Assembly: GCA_963727535.1 (NCBI GenBank) | Contig: CAVSGR010000001.1 | Coordinates: forward strand, 372,001 to 436,000 | Reading direction: 5' to 3' | DNA length: 64,000 nucleotides | Source: RBG-16-34-14 sp963727535 | Lineage (GTDB): Bacteria; Bacteroidota; Ignavibacteria; Ignavibacteriales; Ignavibacteriaceae | Part shown: positions 35,276 through 44,815 of the stretch, one piece after another | How positions within the stretch are numbered: position 1 is the stretch's first letter | Layout: every line of letters starts with the position of its first letter | The notes under the pieces: model-generated | Told to the model about the DNA's origin: nothing | Database searches by the model: none | The model's input: only the letters and a program-made list of their open reading frames with translations | Position numbers and translations under genes: made by a program

Positions 35276-36217
35276 TTAAAAAATTGCCCTTGCATGTTGG
35301 TTGGCATGATAGGAGCTTCGTACTAATGGTGAAGATTCAACAATTTTAAATCCCTTTTCTAATCCGATATCTTTATAACACTTAAATTCTTCAAGAGATA
35401 CAAACCTATCAACAGGCAAATGATTTTTTGTCGGCTGGAGATATTGTCCTATTGTTAAGATATCACAACCGTGAGCAACAAGATCATCCATAAGATTAAA
35501 CACTTCATTTGGTTGCTCACCAATTCCAACCATAATTCCGCTTTTCGTTTTTAATCCCCTCTCCTTTCCCTCAAAACGGGATTCCGCTTCACGGGAAAAC
35601 CACTTAATTAGATTAAGGCTGCGCTCATATTTTGCCTGGGGTCTGACCACTTTATAAAGTCTTGGTACAGTTTCAAGATTGTGATTCAATATATCAGGGG
35701 GATTCTTCATAACAATATCAAAAGCTTCTTCCACACCTCTGAAATCGGGAATTAATATCTCAACTGTAGTATCCGGCATTTCAGTTTTAATAAGTTTTAC
35801 ACACTCACTAAAAATTGTGGCTCCCCCTTCCCACAACTCATCCCTGTTTACAGAAGTTATTACAACGTGTTTTAGATTTAATTCTTTTACAGAATCTGCA
35901 ACTCTTCTTGGTTCGTTTAAATCCAGTTCTGTGGGCATACCGACTTTGATATTACAGAATCCACAACTTCTTGTGCAGGTATCGCCAAGAATCATAAACG
36001 TTGCTGTTCTAGCATTCCAGCATTCTGCTATGTTAGGGCATCTAGCCTCTTCACAAACTGTATGAAGTTGCTGCCTTCTCATAAGGTTCCGCACATCTGT
36101 ATAATTTTCCCCGGTAGGAAGTTTAATTTTTAACCAATCGGGTCTTTTGCTTAAAGGATTAGAACTTTTCTCTTTTTCTTCCTTAAACGTTTTTTGGTAT
36201 TGATTTAACACTGTCAT
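35276..36217 (-). CDS. lipA: Lipoyl synthase
   Basis: The auxiliary cluster motif CEEARCPNIAEC (residues ~54-65) and the radical-SAM motif CTRSCGFC (~80-87) are both present, and the C-terminal SSPLVRSSYHA contains the conserved Ser ligand region. LipA inserts two sulfurs into octanoyl groups to make lipoate. Length 313 is normal. It ends a cluster with lipB and lipoate-dependent dehydrogenase genes. Confidence 0.97.
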   Translation of the reverse strand: MTVLNQYQKTFKEEKEKSSNPLSKRPDWLKIKLPTGENYTDVRNLMRRQQLHTVCEEARCPNIAECWNARTATFMILGDTCTRSCGFCNIKVGMPTELDLNEPRRVADSVKELNLKHVVITSVNRDELWEGGATIFSECVKLIKTEMPDTTVEILIPDFRGVEEAFDIVMKNPPDILNHNLETVPRLYKVVRPQAKYERSLNLIKWFSREAESRFEGKERGLKTKSGIMVGIGEQPNEVFNLMDDLVAHGCDILTIGQYLQPTKNHLPVDRFVSLEEFKCYKDIGLEKGFKIVESSPLVRSSYHANQHARAIF

Positions 36218-36253
36218 AAAAATCTATCCATTTCTTAATTACTTAACTTAATA

Positions 36254-37072
36254 TTATATACTCTGTTTTTCTATTCCAAACGGGGTAAATGCTAACCCAG
36301 ATTTTTTAACATCTTCAAAAAGCTCAAGGTTAACTTTCAAACGTTCCTGTAATTTATGATAAAGGTGGTATTGTACAGCAATGTTATTCAGAGATTTTAT
36401 TTTAATTCCATGGAGTTCGAGACGATATTGTACATCCGAGTCTTCGCCAATTGAAGGAGCTTCATATCTCTCATCAAAGCCATTTATCTTAATCATATCA
36501 TTCTTATAGATTGAGAAATTGCAACCAAGTAAACCTCTTTTCTTTTTATTGAAATATTTTCTCAGGAAATTATTTCTGAAGTAAAAACCTTTTTCAACAT
36601 CGTATGAATTTCCGAAAATTCCATCCGGGATCAGGTTTAATCCTCTTTCGAGATATCCATCTCGTATTTTATCTGGAGTTAACATTTTAGTAATTTTTTC
36701 AGACAAATTAACCCGGCGACCCGTGTAACAAATCGCATCATTTTTATATTTAACATATTCTCTCACAAATTCACGGTGCGGAACACAATCACCATCTATA
36801 AAAATTAAAAATTCCGATGAAGTCGTTACTATTGCTTTGTTAAGAATCCTATTTTTTCTGAATCCTTTATCTTCATGCCAAATATGAGTTATCGGGAAAG
36901 AATATTTTTCCGTAAGGCTTTTTATTTCCTTGACAACGTTCTCATTGGACCCATCATCGGCAATAATTATTTCAAAATCTTTTAATGTCTGCCTCTCAAA
37001 ACCCGCAAGCACCAATTTTAAATAATCACTTCTGTTATATACCGCAATAATAACTGAAACCTGAATATTCAA
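36254..37072 (-). CDS. Family 2 glycosyltransferase
   Basis: VSVIIAVYNRSDYLKLVLAG, ADDGSNE and the DxD-like IFIDGDCVPHREF identify a GT-A fold. A C-terminal GCNFSIYKNDMIKINGFDE and EDSDVQYRLELHG segment matches the galactosyltransferase C-terminal type. 272 residues, no membrane helix. It is embedded between the E2 and lipA genes in the same direction, which is unexpected; acceptor unknown. Confidence 0.88.
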   Translation of the reverse strand: MNIQVSVIIAVYNRSDYLKLVLAGFERQTLKDFEIIIADDGSNENVVKEIKSLTEKYSFPITHIWHEDKGFRKNRILNKAIVTTSSEFLIFIDGDCVPHREFVREYVKYKNDAICYTGRRVNLSEKITKMLTPDKIRDGYLERGLNLIPDGIFGNSYDVEKGFYFRNNFLRKYFNKKKRGLLGCNFSIYKNDMIKINGFDERYEAPSIGEDSDVQYRLELHGIKIKSLNNIAVQYHLYHKLQERLKVNLELFEDVKKSGLAFTPFGIEKQSI

Positions 37073-37113
37073 AGTTTTTCCATCATTATTTTAATTCATT
37101 AATAATAACAGAA

Positions 37114-38767
37114 TTAAAAAATGTTTTCATCAAAATTTTCAAGTGTATCTTTTAAATATTTCAGGAATTTGCCGCCTAACATTCCATCAACTAACCTATG
37201 ATCGAAAGAAAGTGTTAATGCCATAATGTATCTTATAGCAATTGAATCTGTGCTGTCAATCTCAATCACAACAGGTTTCTTAACAACAGAACCAACGCCA
37301 AGTATTGCAACTTCCGGTTGATTGATGATCGGAGTTCCGAATATCGTTCCAAATACACCGTAGTTTGTTATTGTAAATGTTCCACCTGTTATGTCATCCG
37401 GAGTAAGTCTTTTATTTCTTGATTTCATTGCGAGATCATTAATGTCATGAGCTAAACCTATGAGATTTTTTTGTCCAGCAGCTTTAATATTAGGAACGAT
37501 AAGTCCTGATGGCTCAATTGCTACAGCAATTCCAAGATTAATAAACTTCTTCCTGATGATTGTACTTTCTTCAATTATAGAATTAACAAGAGGAAATTCT
37601 TTTAAGGCTTTCACACTTGCACTTGCTACAAAAGCCATATACGTAAGTTTAACTCCTTCATTCTTAATGTATTCATCCTTGTGCGACTGGATAAAATTAT
37701 GGATTTTTGTCATATCCACTTCAAGCATAGATGAAACGTGCACTGAAGTATCCCGGCTATTAACCATGTGCTGCATAATTTTTTGCCGGATATTATCCAT
37801 CGGAATCTTTTCAATCTCATCATTGGAAAAAGCAGGCTGATATGAAACTGATTTTCTTGCTTCCTGAACTGTTTCTATTTTTGCAGGCTGCTTTTTTCTT
37901 GTTTCTATAAAATTAAGAATATCTTTTTTAGTAACTCTTCCTTCTAACCCGGAACCATTAAATTTTTCTTAATTCATCAAAAGACACATTTTCTTTCCTG
38001 GCTATGTTAAGTACAAGAGGAGAATAGAAACCAGATGATTCTTTATTTTCATCTCTGGCAACAGAACCGGAAAAATTCTCATGCATAGCAGTCGGTTCTT
38101 CTATTTCTTTTTTCTTTTCAACTTTAACAGCCGGAGTTTTCGTTTCTTCAGCAGGTTTTGTTTCTGATTTTGTAATAACTGCTCCTTCAGCAGTAGAAAT
38201 TCTTGCTACTATAGTTCCCACTTCAACTGTTTCCTGTTCGGCAACTAAAATTTCCGCGAGAGTTCCATCTTCAGGAGAAGGTATTTCAGTATCTACTTTA
38301 TCCGTACTTATTTCAAAAATCGTTTCATCTTTTTTTACTTTCTCGCCGACTTTCTTATGCCATTTGATAATTGTACCTTCCATAACCGACTCACCCATTT
38401 TGGGTAACGCTATATCAATCATATTACCAGATGGAGTTGTAGCTTGTTTACTCTCAGGTTTCTCTTCTTTGACCGGAACCTTCTTTTCATAAGTTTCTTT
38501 TTTCTCAGCAACTTCTTTTTTTACAGGTGTGCTTCCGTTTTCACTTACAACAGCAACAACGGTTCCTACTTCAACTGTATCTCCTTCATTTGCTTTGATT
38601 TCCATTAATACACCATCAACAGGAGAAGGTATTTCAGTATCTACTTTGTCTGTACTAATTTCAAAAATAATTTCGTCGCGTTTTACTTCTTCGCCGATTT
38701 TCTTATGCCATTTAATAATCGTTCCTTCACTTACACTCTCACCCATCTTGGGCATTATGATATCCAT
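37114..38767 (-). CDS. 2-oxoacid dehydrogenase E2 (dihydrolipoyl acyltransferase), interrupted by a +1 frameshift near 37961
   Basis: Two lipoyl domains (residues 1-75 and ~115-190), each with STDKVDTE carrying the lipoyl lysine, are joined by Ala/Pro/Lys-rich linkers to an E3-binding domain and a catalytic domain with SFDHRLVDGMLGGKF. The frame breaks inside the E3-binding domain. SFDELRKI ends at a stop, while the next frame reads GSGLEGRVTKKDIL. Removing one T from AAAAATTTAATGG rejoins them. The repaired protein has about 550 residues. With the fused E1 and Lpd it forms a branched-chain-type 2-oxoacid dehydrogenase complex. Confidence 0.9.
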
Positions 38768-38797
38768 TTTTTTTCTCCTGCGGTTCCTTTTTTATTT

Positions 38798-40909
38798 TTA
38801 ATATTCTAATAGTTTTTTTATTTCTTCATAAATATGAGATCTGCTTGGAAGAATTGTACTTTCAAGTATTGGGGAATAAGGAATATGACAATCTTTTGCT
38901 GCAACTCTTTTCACGGGTCCGTCAAGATTCTGAAAACAATTATCTGCAATTAATGCTGCTATCTCTGCTCCAAAGCCTGCTGTAAATGTATCCTCGTGAA
39001 TTACTATCGCTTTACCCGTTTTTTTGACAGAACTAAAAATTGTTTCTTTATCGAGAGGAATAATTGTTCTGATATCAATCACTTCAACTGAATATCCTTC
39101 ATCTTCAAATTTTTTAGCCGCTAAAACAGAATCCCACAACGAAACTCCATAAGAAATGACTGTAACATCACTTCCTTCTTTTACGATTTTAGCTTTACCG
39201 AACGGAACAAGATAATCTTCGTCGGGTTCAAGTGATTGTGCCGAGCTCTGCCTGTATAATCCTTTGTGTTCACAAAAAAGAACAGGATCATTAATTCTAC
39301 AAGCGGTTTTAAGCAATCCTTTTGCATCTGCAGCATTTGAAGGATAAGCAATATATATTCCCGGAATATGAGCAAAGAAAGATTCAATGTTTTGACTATG
39401 ATAAAGACCGCCGTGTATATAACCGCCAACAGCAACCCTTATAACTACCGGCGCAGACCAAATATTATTGGAACGATAACGAATTGTTGAAAGCTCATCT
39501 TTTATCTGCATAAAACCAGGCCATATATAATCGCCAAATTGAATTTCTACAACAGGCTTTAGTCCTGTTAAAGCCATGCCTGTTGCAACGCCAATGATAC
39601 TTGCCTCTGCAAGAGGAGAATTAAAAACTCGTTTATCACCAAATTTTGTTGAGAGACCTTTAGTTGCAGTAAATACGCCACCTTTTTTATCGGCAATATC
39701 CTGACCGAAAATATGTATTTTATCATTAGCCTGAGCTTCTTCATGTAAAGCATGATTAATAGCATCCACCATAACAATCTTTTTACCTGACGGTTCTGAT
39801 TTTTCATATTCAAGTTTATCTTTTGTACCACTGTCATCAAAAACATACCAATCAGATTTCGCAGGATCAGGATCTGGCATCTTCTGAGCTTTATCTGCCA
39901 CACTATTAACTTCCTCAGCAGCGTCTTTCCAGATTTTATCTATCTCTTCTTTTGTAATTTTCTTTTCACTAATTAAGATTTTAGAAAGTTTTTCAATAGG
40001 ATCATTCTTTAAATCTTCTTCAAGTTCTTTTCCTTCTCTGTATTTTTTCTGATCATCAGATGATGAATGTGAAAGTAATCTTACAACTTCAGCTTCAATT
40101 AAAGCCGGACCTTTTCCGCTCCTGATATATTCCAGAGCTTTTCCAATCTCTTCGTAAGATTCGGAAAAATTTGTCCCATCAATTCTTGCCTTGTAAAGAT
40201 TTGAATAACCACCCATCATTTCTGCTATTGAGCCATCTTTACCGCCGCTTTGATTTTCTACATGAACAGAAATAGCATATTTATTATTCTGAATTAAAAA
40301 AAGTACCGGAAGTTTTTCTCTGCTCGACCAGTTTACAGCTTCGTGAAATTCTCCTTCGCTCGTGGTTCCTTCACCGCTGCTTACATAAGTAACATAATTC
40401 TTACCGGATTTTTTTGCTGCAAGAGCGGTACCTACCGCCTGCAAAAATTGTGTTCCTGTCGGACTGGATTGAGCCGGAAGATTCAAATTTGGATGTCCCC
40501 AATGTTCAGGCAGTTGCCTTCCCGCACCTGAGGGGTCATCTGCTTTTGCAAAACATTGTAGAAAAAAATCAAATGGTGAAATACCCATTGATAACACAAA
40601 TGTTAAATCACGATAGTATGGGAAAAGCCAATCTTTCTTAGGATCAAAATAAAGTCCTGCTGCTGCCTGGACTGCTTCATGCCCGGCGCCGGCAATATGA
40701 AAAAAAGTCTTCCCCTGTCTTAACAAATTCATTGCCTTGGTATCAATAGTCCTAGTTTTTATCATCAGGCGCAAAACATCGATAAGTTTTTCTTTATCTA
40801 AAGGTAAAGAGGAATTTGACTTCGCTTTTCCGTTCTTACCATTATCAGAAGAAAAATGTCCATTATTTTTTTCAACTACTTCATTTTTAGGGAATTGTTT
40901 TTTTGCCAT
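38798..40909 (-). CDS. Fused alpha-beta E1 component of a branched-chain-type 2-oxoacid dehydrogenase
   Basis: The 703-residue chain joins an alpha part (residues ~40-340; GAGHEAVQAAAGLYF, TPP motif SSGEGTTSEGEF ending in QNNKY) to a beta part (~370-703; IFGQDIADKKGGVF, FNSPLAEASIIGVATGMAL). E1 uses thiamine diphosphate to decarboxylate 2-oxoacids and acylate E2. Single-chain alpha-beta fusions are known in this phylum. The gene is directly upstream of E2. Whether the substrate is branched-chain 2-oxoacids or pyruvate cannot be settled here. Confidence 0.9.
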   Translation of the reverse strand: MAKKQFPKNEVVEKNNGHFSSDNGKNGKAKSNSSLPLDKEKLIDVLRLMIKTRTIDTKAMNLLRQGKTFFHIAGAGHEAVQAAAGLYFDPKKDWLFPYYRDLTFVLSMGISPFDFFLQCFAKADDPSGAGRQLPEHWGHPNLNLPAQSSPTGTQFLQAVGTALAAKKSGKNYVTYVSSGEGTTSEGEFHEAVNWSSREKLPVLFLIQNNKYAISVHVENQSGGKDGSIAEMMGGYSNLYKARIDGTNFSESYEEIGKALEYIRSGKGPALIEAEVVRLLSHSSSDDQKKYREGKELEEDLKNDPIEKLSKILISEKKITKEEIDKIWKDAAEEVNSVADKAQKMPDPDPAKSDWYVFDDSGTKDKLEYEKSEPSGKKIVMVDAINHALHEEAQANDKIHIFGQDIADKKGGVFTATKGLSTKFGDKRVFNSPLAEASIIGVATGMALTGLKPVVEIQFGDYIWPGFMQIKDELSTIRYRSNNIWSAPVVIRVAVGGYIHGGLYHSQNIESFFAHIPGIYIAYPSNAADAKGLLKTACRINDPVLFCEHKGLYRQSSAQSLEPDEDYLVPFGKAKIVKEGSDVTVISYGVSLWDSVLAAKKFEDEGYSVEVIDIRTIIPLDKETIFSSVKKTGKAIVIHEDTFTAGFGAEIAALIADNCFQNLDGPVKRVAAKDCHIPYSPILESTILPSRSHIYEEIKKLLEY

Positions 40910-40928
40910 TACAAACCTTTCGTTAATT

Positions 40929-41636
40929 TTAGTTAAGCATTTTCTCAGTTCGTAATACTACTTCGCTTACTTCGTTAACTAAATCATAACCAAATACTGT
41001 CCTGAAATTCTCCAACAGTGCAACTTTCACATCAGAAATATTTATTTCCTTACCAATTTCTTTTTTTAATGAAGTTACTTCCTTATCGGATATGCCACAT
41101 GGAATTATTCCATTAAAAAGAGAAAGATCAGTATTCACATTAAATGCAAAACCGTGCATTGTAACCCAACGACTTATTTTCACACCGATTGCTGCAATCT
41201 TTTTGTTGCCAATCCAAACTCCGGTATACTTTGAATTTCGACCAGCGTCCAGTCCATAATTTTTGCAAGTCATAATAATAACTTCTTCAAGTGCACGTAA
41301 ATATTTATGAGTATCTTTTTCCCAGTCCTCAAGCTTGATGATTGGATAACCGACAATTTGTCCCGGTCCGTGATAAGTAATATCTCCGCCTCGGTCAATT
41401 TCAAATACAGATATTTTATTTTTTTCCAGATAATCTTTTCCACTTACCAGATTTTTTTTATCAGCTACTTTGCCAAGTGTATAAGTATGCGGATGCTCAA
41501 GTAAAATCATAGTATCTTGGGCTTCTCCATAAACAACCTGATTAAAGATTTTTCTTTGCAAATCCCAGGCTTCCTGGTAATCAGTTAATCCTAAATTACA
41601 GTAACTAAGAATTCTATTTTTTAATACATCATCCAT
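40929..41636 (-). CDS. lipB: Octanoyltransferase (lipoate biosynthesis)
   Basis: RGGDITYHGPGQIVGYPI, the lysine-containing GNKKIAAIGVKISRWVTMHG and PCGISDKEVTSL (catalytic Cys) are LipB signatures. It moves octanoyl groups from acyl carrier protein to lipoyl domains, the step before LipA. 235 residues. It lies between lpd and the E1 gene. Confidence 0.96.
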   Translation of the reverse strand: MDDVLKNRILSYCNLGLTDYQEAWDLQRKIFNQVVYGEAQDTMILLEHPHTYTLGKVADKKNLVSGKDYLEKNKISVFEIDRGGDITYHGPGQIVGYPIIKLEDWEKDTHKYLRALEEVIIMTCKNYGLDAGRNSKYTGVWIGNKKIAAIGVKISRWVTMHGFAFNVNTDLSLFNGIIPCGISDKEVTSLKKEIGKEINISDVKVALLENFRTVFGYDLVNEVSEVVLRTEKMLN

Positions 41637-41656
41637 TTTCCATCAACCATCTTCCA

Positions 41657-43060
41657 TTAGATATGAATTACTTCTCCATAGGCAGCAGCCGCAGCTTCCA
41701 TAACGGATTCAGAAAGTGTTGGATGAGCATGAATTGTTTTCATAATTGAATGACCTGTCGCTTCAAGCGATTTTGCAATTCCCAATTCCGCTATCATTTC
41801 AGTTGCTTCACTTCCGATTATATGTGCACCTAAAAGTTCACCATATTTTTCATCGAAAATTAATTTAACGAATCCTTCTCTCTCTCCAATTGCAAATGCT
41901 TTACCGCTTGCCATAAAAGGAAATTTGCCTATCTTAACTTTATAACCTTGTTCTTTGGCTTTTTCTTCAGTTAACCCTATGCTTGCAACTTGAGGCTGGC
42001 AATATGTACAACCTGGAATACTTCCGTAATCAATATCCGGTTCAATCAATCCTTTCATCTTTTCAACACAATGTATTCCTTCCGCAGATGCAACATGTGC
42101 AAGCCACGGCGGACCAACCACATCGCCGATTGCATAAATTCCATTTACATTCGTTTCATAAGTAGATTTATTTACTTTAATGTGATTTTTGAAAAGTTCA
42201 ACTCCTAATTCTTCTAAACCAAATCCTTCAACGTTTCCTAAAACACCAATTGCATTTAGAACTCTGTCAGCAGAAAGTTCTTTTTTCTCACCGTTGACAC
42301 TGATAGTTACTTTAACTTTTTTCCCGTTTACTTCCGCTTTTTCAACTGTTGTTTTAGTAAAGATTTCAATTCCCCTTTTCTTTAGACTTTTAGCAAGAGT
42401 TTGGGAAACTTCTTTATCTTCTATCGGAAGAATTTCGTCAAGCATTTCTATGATAGTTACTTTTGTTCCAAGTACATTAAAGAAATAAGCAAATTCAACT
42501 CCGATTGCACCAGCACCAATGACAATTAATTCCTTAGGCTGATCTTCCTGGCTTAGCGCTTCGAAGTAAGTAATGATATTTTTATTATCAACAGGAATTG
42601 CGTCAACAGTTCTTGGTCTTGCGCCGGTTGCAATTATTATTTTATCAGCTTTAATGTTATCAATTTCTTTTTTGTTCTCATCGAAAATTTTAATTTCATT
42701 TTTTGAAATTAGTTTACCGTAACCTTTTATTCTGTCTATCTTATTTTTCTTAATAAGCATCTCAACGTTTTTTGTAATCCTATCAGAAATATCCCTGCTT
42801 CTTTTAATGATCTTTTTAAAATCATAGCTTAGATTATCATAGTTAATTCCAAAATCATCAGAATGATTTTTAATTGCATCGTATATTTCAGCATTTTTAA
42901 GAAGAGATTTTGTGGGGATGCAACCCCAATTAAGGCAAATTCCACCTAAAGGACGATAGTCGATTACAACTGTCTTAAAACCGAGTTGACTGGCACGTAT
43001 AGCCGCTACATATCCCCCGGGTCCACCACCTAAAATGGCGATTTCATAATTTTGAGACAT
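41657..43060 (-). CDS. lpdA: Dihydrolipoamide dehydrogenase (E3)
   Basis: FAD-binding ILGGGPGGYVAA and redox-active GGICLNWGCIPTKSLL at the N-terminus, NAD-binding IGAGAIGVEFAYFF in the middle, and the C-terminal HAHPTLSESVMEAA with the catalytic His-Glu. The ATG at 43060 (MSQNYEIAILG) is preferred over a GTG at 43102 that adds an unrelated leader. E3 reoxidises the lipoyl arm of E2. First gene of the lipoate/2-oxoacid operon. Confidence 0.97.
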   Translation of the reverse strand: MSQNYEIAILGGGPGGYVAAIRASQLGFKTVVIDYRPLGGICLNWGCIPTKSLLKNAEIYDAIKNHSDDFGINYDNLSYDFKKIIKRSRDISDRITKNVEMLIKKNKIDRIKGYGKLISKNEIKIFDENKKEIDNIKADKIIIATGARPRTVDAIPVDNKNIITYFEALSQEDQPKELIVIGAGAIGVEFAYFFNVLGTKVTIIEMLDEILPIEDKEVSQTLAKSLKKRGIEIFTKTTVEKAEVNGKKVKVTISVNGEKKELSADRVLNAIGVLGNVEGFGLEELGVELFKNHIKVNKSTYETNVNGIYAIGDVVGPPWLAHVASAEGIHCVEKMKGLIEPDIDYGSIPGCTYCQPQVASIGLTEEKAKEQGYKVKIGKFPFMASGKAFAIGEREGFVKLIFDEKYGELLGAHIIGSEATEMIAELGIAKSLEATGHSIMKTIHAHPTLSESVMEAAAAAYGEVIHI

Positions 43061-43224
43061 AAATTCTTTTGTTTTTGATTTAGTTTCAAATATAAGTATC
43101 ACTTTTATAAAAAAAAAATAAAGAGTTCAGAAAAGTGACCAGAAAGTCAATTATATTAAATCTTATCAAGAATCTTATATATTTGGAACTCATCATACTC
43201 ACTTAATAAATATTTAACTATTGA

Positions 43225-44016
43225 ATGCTTGAAATTTTAGGTTTTATTTCTGCTGTTTTTATTGGAATATCTTTAGGAGTAATGGGAAGCGGTGGTTCGA
43301 TATTAACTGTCCCAGTTTTGGTTTATTTATTTAACATAGAACCGGTTTTAGCTACGGCTTATTCCCTATTTATAGTTGGACTAACTGCTTTGGCGGGCTC
43401 AATAAAATATATGAGAGAAAATCTTCTGAGTTATAAAACTGCTATAGTTTTTTCTATACCTGCTTTTGTTGCAGTTTTTATTACAAGAAAATTTATAATA
43501 TCTGCTTTACCGGAAATAATTATTTCTATAAATGGATATAATATTTCAAAAGGAGCATTTCTCTTGATTGTTTTCGCAGTTCTGATGGTGATGGCTGCAA
43601 TTTCTATGATCAGAGATAAAAGAGCGGAAGTTGAAGTAAAGAGTATTAAATTTAATTATCCATTCATTTTTGCAGAAGGTTTAATAGTTGGAACGCTCGC
43701 CGGGCTGGTTGGTGCAGGTGGAGGTTTTCTTATAATTCCTGCCCTGGTTTTGTTTGCAAGATTACCAATGAAATTGGCAGTCGGCACTTCTTTACTTATT
43801 ATTGCTATTCAATCTTTAATTGGTTTTACCGGTGATATTGGAAGAGGAGAAATTATAAACTGGGCGTTACTTTTTGAAATTTCTGCAATAGCTGTTACGG
43901 GAATATTTATTGGGACATTTTTGTCGAAAAAAATTTCAGGGGCAAAACTAAAACCTTCTTTTGGTTGGTTTGTTTTAGCAATGGGAGTTTATATAATTAT
44001 TAAAGAAGTTTTATAA
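43225..44016 (+). CDS. TauE/SafE-family permease (sulfite/organosulfur exporter-like)
   Basis: 263 residues with about eight membrane helices. The two family repeats are visible as SLGVMGSGGSILTVPVLVYLF and LAGLVGAGGGFLIIPALVLF. TauE/SafE proteins export sulfite, sulfoacetate or related anions. A rhodanese gene follows 22 bp downstream, so sulfur metabolism is a plausible context. It is divergent from lpdA. Confidence 0.9.
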   Translation: MLEILGFISAVFIGISLGVMGSGGSILTVPVLVYLFNIEPVLATAYSLFIVGLTALAGSIKYMRENLLSYKTAIVFSIPAFVAVFITRKFIISALPEIIISINGYNISKGAFLLIVFAVLMVMAAISMIRDKRAEVEVKSIKFNYPFIFAEGLIVGTLAGLVGAGGGFLIIPALVLFARLPMKLAVGTSLLIIAIQSLIGFTGDIGRGEIINWALLFEISAIAVTGIFIGTFLSKKISGAKLKPSFGWFVLAMGVYIIIKEVL

Positions 44017-44038
44017 AAATAAATTAAGGGAAAAAATA

Positions 44039-44362
44039 ATGTTTGATAATTCGCCTATTAATCTTAATTCATCAGAATTCTCACAAAAGTTAAGAGAAGA
44101 TAAAGACGGAGTGCTTCTTGATGTAAGAACTCCCGGTGAGTATACGCAGGGACACATTTCTAAGTCTACTTTAATGGATATTTATAATCCATCTTTTGTT
44201 GAAGATATTAAAAAATTAGATAGAGATAAAAACTATTATTTGTATTGTAGAAGCGGTAACAGAAGTCACCATGCTGGAAAAATGATGAAGAAGTTAGGAT
44301 TTAAAACCGTTTATAATCTTAAATCAGGGATACTTGGTTGGAGTGAGACACTAGAAACTTAA
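44039..44362 (+). CDS. Rhodanese-like domain protein
   Basis: A single-domain 107-residue rhodanese: LLDVRTPGEYTQGHI and the active-site loop YCRSGNRSHHAG with the catalytic Cys. Rhodaneses move sulfane sulfur. It has no signal peptide and is cotranscribed with the TauE/SafE gene. Confidence 0.93.
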   Translation: MFDNSPINLNSSEFSQKLREDKDGVLLDVRTPGEYTQGHISKSTLMDIYNPSFVEDIKKLDRDKNYYLYCRSGNRSHHAGKMMKKLGFKTVYNLKSGILGWSETLET

Positions 44363-44439
44363 GTATTCAAATAACTATTGAAAAATCAAAATTAGAATTA
44401 ATACAAGAAGAAAAATTTTTAGCAGTGTAACGTGTAAGC

Positions 44440-44778
44440 TTAGTTAAAGCTTGCCATAGCCTCTTTAAGGTTTTTAAAGACATTGAATATCTTTACCATC
44501 CCAGTCAATTCAAGAACTGAAAGGACATCTGAATGAACTGCAATTACGTTTAATGATCCTCCTGCTTTAGTAATAGTTTTTAAACCTATAACCAAAGAAC
44601 TAATAAAGGTAGAATCAATAAATTCACATTCACCTAAATCCACAATGATTTTACTATCCGCTTCTTTTATATCTTTTAGTAAAAATTTCTTAAACTTTTC
44701 CGCATGTTCTTTAGTTGCACGAGTTAAGTGCACTTGTTTTATTATTATCCCCTTTTGTTCTTCTTGAGTAAAATCCAT
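44440..44778 (-). CDS. STAS-domain protein (anti-sigma factor antagonist-like)
   Basis: The 112-residue protein matches the STAS fold with IVDLGECEFIDSTFISSLV, where the Ser after Asp is the usual phosphorylation site of SpoIIAA/RsbV proteins. The ATG at 44778 is chosen over an upstream TTG (44790). No kinase or phosphatase partner is nearby, so its regulator is elsewhere. Confidence 0.85.
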   Translation of the reverse strand: MDFTQEEQKGIIIKQVHLTRATKEHAEKFKKFLLKDIKEADSKIIVDLGECEFIDSTFISSLVIGLKTITKAGGSLNVIAVHSDVLSVLELTGMVKIFNVFKNLKEAMASFN

Positions 44779-44815
44779 AATATTCCACAAATTTATGAGG
44801 CGGTAAATATAGAAA

